DNA of 42,719 nt from an uncultured Mucilaginibacter sp. (GTDB lineage Bacteria > Bacteroidota > Bacteroidia > Sphingobacteriales > Sphingobacteriaceae): positions 1 through 42,719 of the forward strand of contig NZ_CAMLOV010000028.1 in the NCBI RefSeq assembly GCF_946481715.1. The letters are read 5' to 3'. This document shows, one piece after another, positions 34,991 through 42,618 of the stretch (position 1 is the first letter of the stretch; each line of letters starts with the position of its first letter). The notes beneath the pieces are model-generated. The model searched no databases. It saw only the letters and a list, made by a program, of their open reading frames with translations, and had not been told where the DNA came from. The position numbers and the translations under genes were made by a program.

Positions 34991-35452
34991 CTACTTAACT
35001 TTTTCTGCAATTGCCTCAAAATTGGGCAGGTCGCCTGCGTTTTCCAGCACCTCGGCATAAATAATATTTTGCTCCTCATCTATCACAAAGGCGGCCCGTT
35101 TAGATACGCCTTTCATCCCAAAAGCAAATGTTTCGTATAACGCGCCATAAGCTTCGGATACATCCTTATTAAAATCCGACAATAGGGGAAACTGGTAGGC
35201 GTTCTCTTCTTTAAACTTTGCCAGGGTAAATGGCGAATCGACCGATACGCCCAGTATCTGTGCATTCAGCCCGTCGTAATAGCCAAAGCTATCGCGCATG
35301 GTACAGAGTTGCGTGGTGCATACACCGGTAAAAGCCAAAGGGAAAAAGTGTAATACTACTTTCTTTCCTTTAAAATCGGTTAAGGAAACCTCTTTAAGTT
35401 CGGATGAGGTTAGTTTGAATTGTGGGGCGACTGAACCTGGTTTTAATAGCAT
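34991..35452 (-). CDS. peroxiredoxin (AhpE/Bcp-like thiol peroxidase)
   Basis: A 153-residue thioredoxin-fold peroxidase. 'KVVLHFFPLAFTGVCTTQLC' places the peroxidatic cysteine at residue 45 and a second cysteine at residue 50, the PrxQ/Bcp-type CxxxxC spacing, while the preceding 'PLAFTGVC' is AhpE-like. 'FPLLSDFNKDVSEAYGAL' and 'KRAAFVIDEEQNIIY' are standard later blocks. It reduces hydrogen peroxide and organic hydroperoxides, with thioredoxin or a similar reductant. ATG start. It diverges from the ABC-GntR operon across a 140-bp region. Confidence 0.93.
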   Translation of the reverse strand: MLLKPGSVAPQFKLTSSELKEVSLTDFKGKKVVLHFFPLAFTGVCTTQLCTMRDSFGYYDGLNAQILGVSVDSPFTLAKFKEENAYQFPLLSDFNKDVSEAYGALYETFAFGMKGVSKRAAFVIDEEQNIIYAEVLENAGDLPNFEAIAEKVK

Positions 35453-35536
35453 GATTTTATGTTTTTCTACAAATGAATAACATTTACCCGAAACATCAAC
35501 ACTCTAAAAACCGAAAGCATTTTTTTTTACAAAAAA

Positions 35537-35566
35537 TTGGAATTGTCAAATATCTGACTACATTTG
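35537..35566 (+). promoter_or_regulatory. candidate promoter of the ABC-GntR operon
   Basis: TACATTTG at 35559-35566 matches the Bacteroidota -7 consensus TAnnTTTG. A TTGG at 35537-35540, 18 bases upstream, can serve as a -33 element. The palindrome 35568-35591 begins two bases after the -7 box and ends just before the ATG at 35593. Repressor binding there would cover the transcription start. The leader would be only about 20 bases long. Confidence 0.6.
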
Positions 35567-35567
35567 C

Positions 35568-35591
35568 AGTGTACTACTTAACTAATACACT
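35568..35591. promoter_or_regulatory. 24-bp palindromic operator, probable GntR/YtrA binding site
   Basis: Perfect six-base ends AGTGTA and TACACT flank an imperfectly symmetric core; ten of twelve half-site positions are complementary. The core contains ACTACTTAACTAAT, similar in style to YtrA-subfamily operators, which are AGTGTACTA-like palindromes. It occupies the interval between the -7 box and the first start codon of an operon whose third gene encodes a YtrA-type GntR protein (37242-37631), so autoregulation is likely. Binding is inferred from symmetry, position and family habit. Confidence 0.65.
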
Positions 35592-35592
35592 A

Positions 35593-36432
35593 ATGATACG
35601 ATTTAACAACTTGTCCTTTGGTTACTCCCGAAAAAATTTGCTGTACAAAAACCTAACCCTTTCAATCGAAAATGGAAGCATCTACGGTCTACTGGGCAAG
35701 AATGGGGCAGGCAAATCAACCTTACTTAAAAACATGGTGGGCACGCTATTTCCTGTAGAAGGAACTGTGCTGGTGGATGGCATAGAACCCAAAAGCCGAA
35801 AGCCATCGTTCCTGCAAACCATTTATTACATAGCGGAGGACGTTTTCGTACCGGCGCTCACTATAAAGCAATATCAAAATTTATTTGCTCCTTTTTATCC
35901 GATGTTTGATAAGGATAGCTTTTATAAATACTTACTGGAACTTGAAGTAACTGCCGACGGTAAGTTGAACAAGCTTTCTTTTGGGCAGCAAAAAAAGTTT
36001 GTAATAGCATTTGCGCTGGCTTGTAACACAAGGGTATTATTAATGGATGAACCCACCAATGGGCTGGATATACCTTCGAAAGCACAGTTCAGAAAACTTA
36101 TTGCATCGGTGATGACAGATGATCGCATCATCTTTATATCTACCCACCAAATACGCGACCTGGAAAACATGATAGATAAGGTGATGATTGTAGATAACGG
36201 CAACCTGCTACTGCACTCCTCTATCACTGATATCGCCCGGAAGCTTTGTTTTAAAACAGTGAACGAAATACCAGAGGACGCTAAAGTGCTTTACTCCGAA
36301 AAAATGTTGCGTGGCACCTCTGTTATTATGGAAAATACAGACGGCGAAGACTCGGCGCTTAACCTCGAGCACCTTTTTAACGGCATTACCGAAAACCCGG
36401 CAATGGCTAAACAACTATTCCCGATAAATTAA
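35593..36432 (+). CDS. ABC transporter ATP-binding protein
   Basis: About 279 residues from ATG 35593. An earlier in-frame ATG at 35473 would run through the promoter and operator and is rejected. Walker A 'GKNGAGKST' (35-43), ABC signature 'LSFGQQ' (128-133), Walker B 'LLMDEP' (149-154) and the H-loop in 'ISTHQIRDLE' are all present. It energises export or efflux through the membrane protein encoded ten bases downstream. The arrangement with a GntR gene matches YtrA-type operons that respond to envelope stress or antibiotics in other phyla; the substrate is unknown. Confidence 0.95.
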   Translation: MIRFNNLSFGYSRKNLLYKNLTLSIENGSIYGLLGKNGAGKSTLLKNMVGTLFPVEGTVLVDGIEPKSRKPSFLQTIYYIAEDVFVPALTIKQYQNLFAPFYPMFDKDSFYKYLLELEVTADGKLNKLSFGQQKKFVIAFALACNTRVLLMDEPTNGLDIPSKAQFRKLIASVMTDDRIIFISTHQIRDLENMIDKVMIVDNGNLLLHSSITDIARKLCFKTVNEIPEDAKVLYSEKMLRGTSVIMENTDGEDSALNLEHLFNGITENPAMAKQLFPIN

Positions 36433-36442
36433 ACTAATTACC

Positions 36443-37240
36443 ATGAATGATACCTTTAGCCTCGGCAGATTTGGGCTGCTATTAAAGAAAACCATACTCG
36501 AGCGCTCGATGCAATTAATTGGCGCACTTGTAGCTGTAATGGCATTTACATTTTTACTTTATACGCTTATACTTTACGCATTAGATTGGGGGCCGGCGCA
36601 AAACCTGTCCTTTATTTGGGGCTTTATTGGTGGCGGGGTGGTTTTATCTTCGGTAGTATTTAGCTACTTTACTACTAACGCGGGTGGGGCAGCCTATCTT
36701 ACATTGCCTGCCTCCTCGCTCGAGAAATGGCTCTGCGGTATATTGATATCGGGCCTGTTATTTTGCATTGTATTTCTAAGTTTTTTCCGGCTTATGGATT
36801 ACACCTTTGTAACGGCCTACCATAACGGATTAGACCGAACCAGCCCACTGTACCGTGCCTTGTACGACCATGTGTACTTGTACGCATTTGAAGATAATAA
36901 TGTATTTGTTAAGGCAACAATATTGTACACCAATTTTGTTGGCGCCATGATGGTAGGCACGTTATACTTCAATCGGGTTGCCCTTGTAAAGGTGGCGCTG
37001 GTGGTTTGCGGTGTGCTGGCTGTTATCTATTTTTTAAACCTGGCCATTGTTAGCCTATTATTTTCTAATGTCGATATTGCGTTCCCTTACTTTACGGTAT
37101 TGATAAAAGTAGATTCGGAAGTTGGGAATATCGAGCTTCCGCATTACGCTTATGCGATCGCAAATAATTTTCTTCAATACATATTGCCGGGCACTTTGTG
37201 GATAACAGCTTATGTAAGGTTAAGGGAAAAAGAAATTTAG
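36443..37240 (+). CDS. ABC transporter membrane subunit (ABC-2-like)
   Basis: A 265-residue protein with about six hydrophobic helices (around residues 22-45, 54-75, 95-115, 165-180, 190-215 and 240-256) and a soluble loop between helices 3 and 4 ('YNGLDRTSPLYRALYDHVY' region). No conserved catalytic motif is expected or seen. It lies between its ATPase (10 bp upstream) and the GntR gene (1 bp downstream), which identifies it as the permease partner. The family assignment rests on topology and context. Confidence 0.82.
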   Translation: MNDTFSLGRFGLLLKKTILERSMQLIGALVAVMAFTFLLYTLILYALDWGPAQNLSFIWGFIGGGVVLSSVVFSYFTTNAGGAAYLTLPASSLEKWLCGILISGLLFCIVFLSFFRLMDYTFVTAYHNGLDRTSPLYRALYDHVYLYAFEDNNVFVKATILYTNFVGAMMVGTLYFNRVALVKVALVVCGVLAVIYFLNLAIVSLLFSNVDIAFPYFTVLIKVDSEVGNIELPHYAYAIANNFLQYILPGTLWITAYVRLREKEI

Positions 37241-37241
37241 A

Positions 37242-37631
37242 ATGGAGTTTAGAGAGAAACAAGCAATTTATTTACAAATAGCAGAATATGTTTGCGAGCA
37301 AATATTGCTTAAGCAATGGCCGCTGGAAACGAAAATATTAAGCATTCGCGACTTAGCCGTAGCAATGCAGGTGAACCCCAATACAGTTCAGCGCGCCTAC
37401 GATTTTTTGCAGCAACGAGAAATTATTACCAATAAGCGCGGCGTAGGGTATTTTGTAGCGAATGAAGCCATGCATAGGGTAATTGCCTTCAGAAAAGAAC
37501 AATTTTTAGAAAACGAATTACCCCTGTTTTTAAGAAGCATGTATTTGCTGGATATCCCGATGGAAGAAATTGAAATACGCTACGAGAAATTTATTGATGA
37601 AACTTTTAAAGAAAAAAAACATGAAGACTAA
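37242..37631 (+). CDS. GntR family transcriptional regulator (YtrA subfamily)
   Basis: A 129-residue protein consisting of a GntR winged helix-turn-helix ('QIAEYVCEQILLKQW', 'LSIRDLAVAMQVNPNTVQRAYDFLQQREIITNKRGVGYFV', about 12-72) plus a short helical C-terminus. The short effector-less C-terminus is characteristic of the YtrA subfamily, which represses ABC-transporter operons. The palindrome at 35568-35591 is the obvious candidate binding site. ATG start one base after the permease stop. The end overlaps the next gene by eleven bases. Confidence 0.94.
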   Translation: MEFREKQAIYLQIAEYVCEQILLKQWPLETKILSIRDLAVAMQVNPNTVQRAYDFLQQREIITNKRGVGYFVANEAMHRVIAFRKEQFLENELPLFLRSMYLLDIPMEEIEIRYEKFIDETFKEKKHED

Positions 37632-38349
37632 GATAAGTACGATCATACTGAGGGCATTATTCGCCGTGATGTTACTAGGTGTTGTAGTATCCGATCTGGC
37701 ATTTAAAAACGTGTACGACAAAGTTGATAAAAGCGATACCTACTGGAATTACAACAAGGTGCTGGAACAGCCTTTTAAACACCTGAAGATTGAGGGTGGC
37801 AATATCACCAAAATAATTTTTCAACAAAGTAAACACGCATCGGTAAGGGTGCTCAACTATTGGGACGCCTATAAAAAAGATGTAACGTTTAAGGCCTATG
37901 TAAAAAACGATACCCTGCACTTAACATTCCCTAACAAATACAAAAACGAGGGCGAAAAAAACTGGATGCAAAACAGGGTGCTGGTACGGCTGTTTGCTCC
38001 CGAACTCTTATCTGTAGATGGCACCAACACTAACTTTGAGCTCCAAAAATTAAGGCAGGCAAACATAACCTTAAATGTAAAAGGAAAATCGCGATTGGAA
38101 GTAGAAAGTTATAATCAAAGTTTCGACACACTTCGGATAACACAGGCAGATTCCAGCCAGGTTTTATTTGAAATGGCCCCAGAATTAAAGGGATCTAAAA
38201 ATATGCACTTTGGCTACGTAGTGGCAAATCTTAAAGACTATACCATATTAGACATTGGCCACGGCTTTGCTGAAAAAGCTGATTTAGCTATTGCTGATAG
38301 CTCGGCTATAATTCTTTCGGGGAAATCTTTAAAGGCGATGCATCGATAG
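37621..38349 (+). CDS. GIN/DUF2807-like beta-helical protein with N-terminal anchor
   Basis: About 242 residues from ATG 37621. A basic start and a hydrophobic helix (about residues 6-27) form a signal or anchor. The rest is beta-rich with short repeats ('LKIEGGNITKIIFQQ', 'SRLEVESYNQSFDTLRITQADSSQVLFEM', 'AIADSSAIILSG') that recall the putative auto-transporter adhesin head GIN domain (DUF2807). The assignment is tentative. It overlaps the GntR gene, so it is co-expressed with the ABC transporter and may act in the envelope. An in-frame start at 37570 lies further inside the GntR gene and is rejected. Confidence 0.72.
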   Translation: MKTKISTIILRALFAVMLLGVVVSDLAFKNVYDKVDKSDTYWNYNKVLEQPFKHLKIEGGNITKIIFQQSKHASVRVLNYWDAYKKDVTFKAYVKNDTLHLTFPNKYKNEGEKNWMQNRVLVRLFAPELLSVDGTNTNFELQKLRQANITLNVKGKSRLEVESYNQSFDTLRITQADSSQVLFEMAPELKGSKNMHFGYVVANLKDYTILDIGHGFAEKADLAIADSSAIILSGKSLKAMHR

Positions 38350-38369
38350 TTAATTATCCTCATTAAAAA

Positions 38370-38765
38370 ATGGCGCAAAGAATTGGGCAAATAGCATTGC
38401 TGGTTAATGATTACGATGAGGCGATTGCGTTTTATACCGAAAAATTAGGCTTCCACCTCCTGGAGGATACTGTTTTGACCCCTGCAAAACGCTGGGTAAT
38501 AATAGCACCAAAGGGTGATAGTTTTCGCTTGTTGTTAGGAAAAGCGGTAGGCGATGATCAAAGGAGTCGTGTTGGGAATCAAACCGGCGGGCGGGTCTTC
38601 CTGTTTCTGTATACAGATGATTTTTGGCGCGACTATTACCAATATCAGAGCGCCCGGGTAAAATTTGTTAGAGAACCAAAGGATGAACCATACGGTACAG
38701 TAGCAGTATTTGAAGATTTATATGGTAACCTATGGGATTTAATAGAAGAAAAGACTAATCCATGA
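38370..38765 (+). CDS. VOC family protein (glyoxalase/bleomycin resistance-like)
   Basis: A 131-residue protein with paired beta-alpha-beta-beta-beta modules. 'IGQIALLVNDYDEAIAFYTEKLGF' opens the first half and 'VAVFEDLYGNLWDLIE' closes the second. The first metal-ligand position carries Gln rather than His, and the final ligand is the Glu in 'VFEDLYGN'. Members bind a divalent metal and act on diverse small molecules; the substrate is unknown. ATG start 20 bp after the previous gene. The end overlaps the oxidoreductase gene as ATGA, so they are probably co-transcribed. Confidence 0.92.
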   Translation: MAQRIGQIALLVNDYDEAIAFYTEKLGFHLLEDTVLTPAKRWVIIAPKGDSFRLLLGKAVGDDQRSRVGNQTGGRVFLFLYTDDFWRDYYQYQSARVKFVREPKDEPYGTVAVFEDLYGNLWDLIEEKTNP

Positions 38766-39760
38766 AAGCCATCATCATTACCCACCCCGGCGGCCCCGAA
38801 GTTTTACAGCTTGAAGAACGCCCCATGCCGATTTATACCGATAATGAGGTGCTGATAAAAGTAATGGCTGCCGGCATAAACCGCCCCGACGTTTTCCAAC
38901 GGAAAGGCAATTACCCGCCGCCTGAAGGTGCGCCGAAAGATATCCCCGGACTGGAGCTTGCCGGCATTGTAACCGAGGTTGGTGCTGATGTTATACGCTG
39001 GAAAATTGGCGATAAAGTTTGCGCCCTGGTAATGGGCGGTGCATATGCCGAATATTGCGCAGCACCCGAAAGACAATGCCTCCCCATACCCGAAAGTTTA
39101 AGCTTTGCCGAAGCAGCTTCCCTTCCCGAAACCTTTTTTACCGTTTGGAGTAACGTATTCGACCGCGCCAAACTGCAGCCCGGCGACAGCCTGCTGGTGC
39201 ATGGTGGCAGCAGCGGTATTGGTGTTACCGCTATACAAATGGCCAAAGCTCTGGGCAGCACCGTTTACGTTACCGCAGGTAGCGATGAGAAATGCACGTT
39301 TTGCGAATGCCTGGGTGCAGATAAAGCCATTAATTATAAGAAAGAAGATTTTGGCGAAGCTATCGATACGCTAACTAACGGCAAAGGCGTAGATGTAATC
39401 TTAGATATGGTGGGCGGAGATTATACGGGCAAGAATATTAAATGCCTTGCCAATGAAGGCCGGCTGGTATTGATAAACACTGTAAAAGGCAACAAGGTAG
39501 AAATCGACTTATCCGAAGTGATGCGCAAGCGGCTGGTGATCACCGGTTCGACGTTGCGGGCAAGAGATGTAGCCTTCAAAAGCGCCATCGCTAAAAAGCT
39601 GGAAGAGCACATCTGGCCCCTACTGGTATCCGGGCAAATAAAACCTGTTATCTACAAAACCTTCCCTGCCGATGAAGCCTCCAAAACGCATGAGCTTATG
39701 GAAAGCAGCGAACATATGGGGAAGATCGTAATCAGTTGGCGGTTTCCAGTGGGCAGTTAG
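38762..39760 (+). CDS. NAD(P)H-quinone oxidoreductase (zinc-free MDR, PIG3-like)
   Basis: A 332-residue medium-chain reductase. The N-terminal catalytic domain ('GINRPDVFQRKGNYPPPEGAP') lacks zinc-binding cysteines. The Rossmann cofactor site is 'LLVHGGSSGIGVTAIQMAKALG', followed by 'GADKAINYKKEDF' and 'LDMVGGDY'. It reduces quinones or enals using NAD(P)H. The conserved fold ends at 'SEHMGKIVIS'; the last seven residues (WRFPVGS) and the TAG stop are encoded within a heptanucleotide-repeat element beginning near 39733, so the C-terminus appears to have been altered by that insertion. Confidence 0.95.
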   Translation: MKAIIITHPGGPEVLQLEERPMPIYTDNEVLIKVMAAGINRPDVFQRKGNYPPPEGAPKDIPGLELAGIVTEVGADVIRWKIGDKVCALVMGGAYAEYCAAPERQCLPIPESLSFAEAASLPETFFTVWSNVFDRAKLQPGDSLLVHGGSSGIGVTAIQMAKALGSTVYVTAGSDEKCTFCECLGADKAINYKKEDFGEAIDTLTNGKGVDVILDMVGGDYTGKNIKCLANEGRLVLINTVKGNKVEIDLSEVMRKRLVITGSTLRARDVAFKSAIAKKLEEHIWPLLVSGQIKPVIYKTFPADEASKTHELMESSEHMGKIVISWRFPVGS

Positions 39761-39829
39761 CAGTGAAAAAGAGATGGGCGGTTGGCCGCTTGCAAAAACT
39801 GCAAACTGCAAACCGCCCACTGCAAACTG
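39733..39829. repeat. heptanucleotide-repeat element with inverted arms
   Basis: The left arm (39733-39767) reads as five consecutive 7-mers related to CAGTTKG (for example CAGTTGG and CAGTTAG). The right arm (about 39796-39829) carries the same unit on the opposite strand (for example CAAACTG). The arms can pair into a long imperfect hairpin around an internal segment that contains GGGCGGTTGG. It lies between two convergent genes and may terminate both transcripts. Its left edge enters the oxidoreductase gene and supplies its stop codon. The 7-bp unit and inverted layout suggest a dispersed genomic repeat, not a gene. Confidence 0.75.
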
Positions 39830-39830
39830 A

Positions 39831-41174
39831 TTATGGGAACTTCACCCCATTATAAGCCGAAACACTCGCCTTAGGGATATTTGACCCGTATTGCGCGTTG
39901 ATGGCTTTAATAAATTCATTGGCTACAATAGCGTAACCCCTCGGCGTTAAGTGGATCCCATCCATCGAAAATATACCTCCGCTGATGTAATTAGAGCTAA
40001 GGTTTACACCATCTATCACCAGGCCGTTTGCTTTTAAATTATTAAGAAAGGTAAACGCATCAAACAATGCTAAACCCTTGCTTTGTGCCGCTGCTTTAAT
40101 GGTAGTATTGTAGGCATTCACATAATCTTTGGTTAATGTTACCTCATTAGCATCCAATACGTATTGGTTTTCAATGGGCGCATACGGCGTTAAACCATAA
40201 GGAACCATACCTACCGGCGAATTTACCGGCTGACCTATTTTGCTCGTCGGGAAAGTCAATACAACCAAATCAGCAGCTGTGGCGGCGCGAGCTGCATAAG
40301 TTGTAGTTGCTATCTCGGTACTACTGCGGGCATTAATATAAAGCGCAGCAACTGCAGGGCTTCCAGATGGCCTGGCCGCATTTACCCCGGCTAAAATAGC
40401 GCCAACTGTAACCGTTGTAAAGTATGGTACCGAAGTAACGTCTGGGATAGTTGCAACGGCGCCTTTTTGGCCGGCTGTGGTTAGTTTTGATATCGACAGA
40501 TTGTATAGCGCTGTAAATGTCGCCTTGTCTGTAAGTACGTCTCCTGCACCACCTGTTGATGCGTAAAGTAAAGCATCGTTATTACCCAACCAATTGGTAA
40601 AAAATGTAAATGGCTTGGCGGTTGCAAAATCTATATATGTAGTAGAATTTGTACCTGCATTGCCCGGCAGCATCCTCTCAAAATAGCCGTTCAGGTTACC
40701 GTAAGGGGCATATGCTATTTGCTGTACTTTAACGCCCGGCACACCATAGTTGTTTATTTCGCCGGTGTACTTGGTGTATAATACCACTGTACCGAAACCC
40801 GGTATAGCGGCTGTACCCCTAACGGCAAGTTTGTCGGTTACCGGCGTGGTGATAGGAGAACCGGTAGCTGTAAAGCCGGTTAATTTGATATATCCCGACC
40901 CGTTAGCCTGGTCGGCGTTGAATAAAGGCTGTGTAAACGTACCGCCGCCAACTTTTGCCATTTGCGCGGCAATGATGCTTGGATATGAGTTTAACTGCCC
41001 CTCCAGGTATAAACCGCCGTCGGCGTAGCCTGCGGTTAGGGAGTTACCTACAGAGATATACCGCGAAAAATCGGCAGTACCCTGAGTAGGCTTTGGGGTT
41101 TCTATAGTAGGCTTGCAGGATGCTAATAATAACAGCCCTGCAGATATGTATATGTAATTTTTTATCGATTTCAT
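39831..41174 (-). CDS. SGNH/GDSL hydrolase-like outer-membrane lipoprotein
   Basis: A 447-residue protein with a lipoprotein signal (Cys20 in 'LLLLASCKP'). The SGNH blocks are present: block I 'SVGNSLTAGY' (41-50, nucleophile Ser45 preceded by GN instead of GD), block III-like 'NWLGNNDAL', and block V 'MDGIHLTPRGYAIVAN' with the Asp-x-x-His pair. It probably hydrolyses a lipid or acyl ester at the outer membrane. It is followed upstream on the same strand by a FadL-like porin 18 bp away, a recurrent pairing in Bacteroidota that suggests fatty-acid or alkyl-ester uptake. Confidence 0.9.
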   Translation of the reverse strand: MKSIKNYIYISAGLLLLASCKPTIETPKPTQGTADFSRYISVGNSLTAGYADGGLYLEGQLNSYPSIIAAQMAKVGGGTFTQPLFNADQANGSGYIKLTGFTATGSPITTPVTDKLAVRGTAAIPGFGTVVLYTKYTGEINNYGVPGVKVQQIAYAPYGNLNGYFERMLPGNAGTNSTTYIDFATAKPFTFFTNWLGNNDALLYASTGGAGDVLTDKATFTALYNLSISKLTTAGQKGAVATIPDVTSVPYFTTVTVGAILAGVNAARPSGSPAVAALYINARSSTEIATTTYAARAATAADLVVLTFPTSKIGQPVNSPVGMVPYGLTPYAPIENQYVLDANEVTLTKDYVNAYNTTIKAAAQSKGLALFDAFTFLNNLKANGLVIDGVNLSSNYISGGIFSMDGIHLTPRGYAIVANEFIKAINAQYGSNIPKASVSAYNGVKFP

Positions 41175-41192
41175 GTGCTTAAATACTAAATA

Positions 41193-42413
41193 TTACCAAT
41201 GATAAGATAAGGCAACACCGGGGATATACACGTTACTTTTAAACGTGCCCGATAACTGCGTTTCGATATTGGTTTGGGTGCGGGTAAAAAGGTGCTCAAA
41301 CTCAAACGACAGGTCGATATCTAAACGCTTGGCCAGTTTATAACCTATGCCACCTGTAAAATAATAACGGTTGGCATCAGGCACTTCGGGGGTTACATAG
41401 CCATCCTTAACAGGCGTTGTTGCATAACCGCCGCCAAAACGCAGGGCCAGTTTATCGCTGTATTTATATTCCGCACCGGTACGCAGCGCAAACGCGTTCT
41501 CGTAGTTACGCGGCGAATAAGTATCCGCAAGTGTTGAGGTATTGGCAGCATAATCAAATTCAAGCGCTTTAAAGCTGCTCCAGCCAACAAAGTTAGCGTC
41601 GAAGCCTACGGTCCATTTTTTGGTTGGATAAAAGCCGAGGCCCAAGGAGAATGTCCCCGGCAACGGTATGCCCGAGCTAAAGGTATTTGGCTGCGGGAAG
41701 TTCGCCTGTACCGATGAAGGCACAGTAAAAATCGCGTCGCCGTTTTTTAGTTTGGTATTCACCTTCGAGCGGTAATCCAACCCTGCAGTAAAGGATTTAG
41801 TTTTCAGGAATATCCCGGCATTCCAGCCGTAGCCTGTGCCTGTGCCTTCCAGCTTTGCCTGGCCGGGTTGGTCGTTAGCATCTGCCAATGGTATAGCTCG
41901 CCTAAGGTCGACACTGGCATGGTTATACACAAAGCCGGCACCAATGCTTAATGCGTTAGATAACTTGTAGCTTAAAGTTGGTTGGATAAAAATTGCTTTC
42001 AGGTCCAGGCTTTGCACCGCATACTTGCCTGCCCAGTCAGTACCCCAGTCGGTAAGACCGCCGAAGGGTGTGTAAACGCCTAAGCCAAATTTCCAGTTTG
42101 CAGATTTTGGCCCCCAAACGGCGTAAGCCTGTATAGGTGTTGCCACGCGATTTTTGGTAAAATACTTGTCGGCCGTACCCGACGGATTGAAGCCGGATTT
42201 AAACCACAGAGGGCTGATGCCGGCAGAAACAGAGTTTTCAGGCAGCAAGGCCACTGCGCCTGGGTTAAAGAAAATAGAAGCGCCATCCTGCAGTAAAGCG
42301 GTGCCGGTATGGCCCATACCTATTTGTTTTTGGCCACCCAGATTTACCTGGAAACCCTGCGAAAAGGCAATAGCAGGTGCACACCACAGCATTAGTAGTA
42401 ATAGTTTTTTCAT
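41193..42413 (-). CDS. OmpP1/FadL/TodX family outer-membrane transporter
   Basis: A 406-residue beta-barrel with a signal peptide (to about residue 18, 'APAIAFSQG'). The family's N-terminal 'FQVNLGGQKQIGMGHTGTALLQDGASIFFNPGAVA' hatch region, shown here over residues about 21-55, matches FadL and TodX plug sequences. Many amphipathic strands follow, and the protein ends with the outer-membrane C-terminal aromatic 'SYHW'. It imports hydrophobic compounds such as long-chain fatty acids. It is probably co-transcribed with the SGNH lipoprotein downstream. A -7 box is proposed at 42459-42466. Confidence 0.94.
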   Translation of the reverse strand: MKKLLLLMLWCAPAIAFSQGFQVNLGGQKQIGMGHTGTALLQDGASIFFNPGAVALLPENSVSAGISPLWFKSGFNPSGTADKYFTKNRVATPIQAYAVWGPKSANWKFGLGVYTPFGGLTDWGTDWAGKYAVQSLDLKAIFIQPTLSYKLSNALSIGAGFVYNHASVDLRRAIPLADANDQPGQAKLEGTGTGYGWNAGIFLKTKSFTAGLDYRSKVNTKLKNGDAIFTVPSSVQANFPQPNTFSSGIPLPGTFSLGLGFYPTKKWTVGFDANFVGWSSFKALEFDYAANTSTLADTYSPRNYENAFALRTGAEYKYSDKLALRFGGGYATTPVKDGYVTPEVPDANRYYFTGGIGYKLAKRLDIDLSFEFEHLFTRTQTNIETQLSGTFKSNVYIPGVALSYHW

Positions 42414-42458
42414 TAATTAGAAATTACGTAACAGAAAAATTGGTTTATAATTGGGCGT

Positions 42459-42466
42459 CAAACTTA
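42459..42466 (-). promoter_or_regulatory. candidate -7 box for the fadL-like gene
   Basis: On the minus strand the bases read TAAGTTTG, a full match to TAnnTTTG, 46 bases upstream of the porin ATG. A TTTG-containing T-run lies about 24 bases further upstream, slightly beyond normal -33 spacing. Assigned on consensus and position only. Confidence 0.45.
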
Positions 42467-42535
42467 AGGAAATAGTTATAATAAAAACACCAAAAAAATC
42501 TTATCATAACTATTTAAATATTTGGCAATAAACCT

Positions 42536-42543
42536 TAACTTTG
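42536..42543 (+). promoter_or_regulatory. candidate -7 box for atpD
   Basis: TAACTTTG matches TAnnTTTG and lies 75 bases upstream of the atpD ATG, giving a leader of about 68 bases. No good -33 TTTG is present at normal spacing. The 205-bp divergent interval 42414-42618 otherwise holds only AT-rich sequence. Confidence 0.45.
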
Positions 42544-42618
42544 CGCCTCTGAAATAGTACCGTTGCATTGTCATCAGGTATCGGTTTCAATTAATTTTTT
42601 TAAAACACCAGGTAATAT

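Noticed and set aside
35473..35592. Longer N-terminus for the ABC ATPase
   Set aside because: The extra 40 codons cover the predicted -7 box and operator, and the ABC fold begins at the ATG at 35593.
39796..39829. Possible CRISPR-like short repeats
   Set aside because: The unit is only seven bases, directly tandem and without spacers. No cas genes are present, so it is a heptad repeat.
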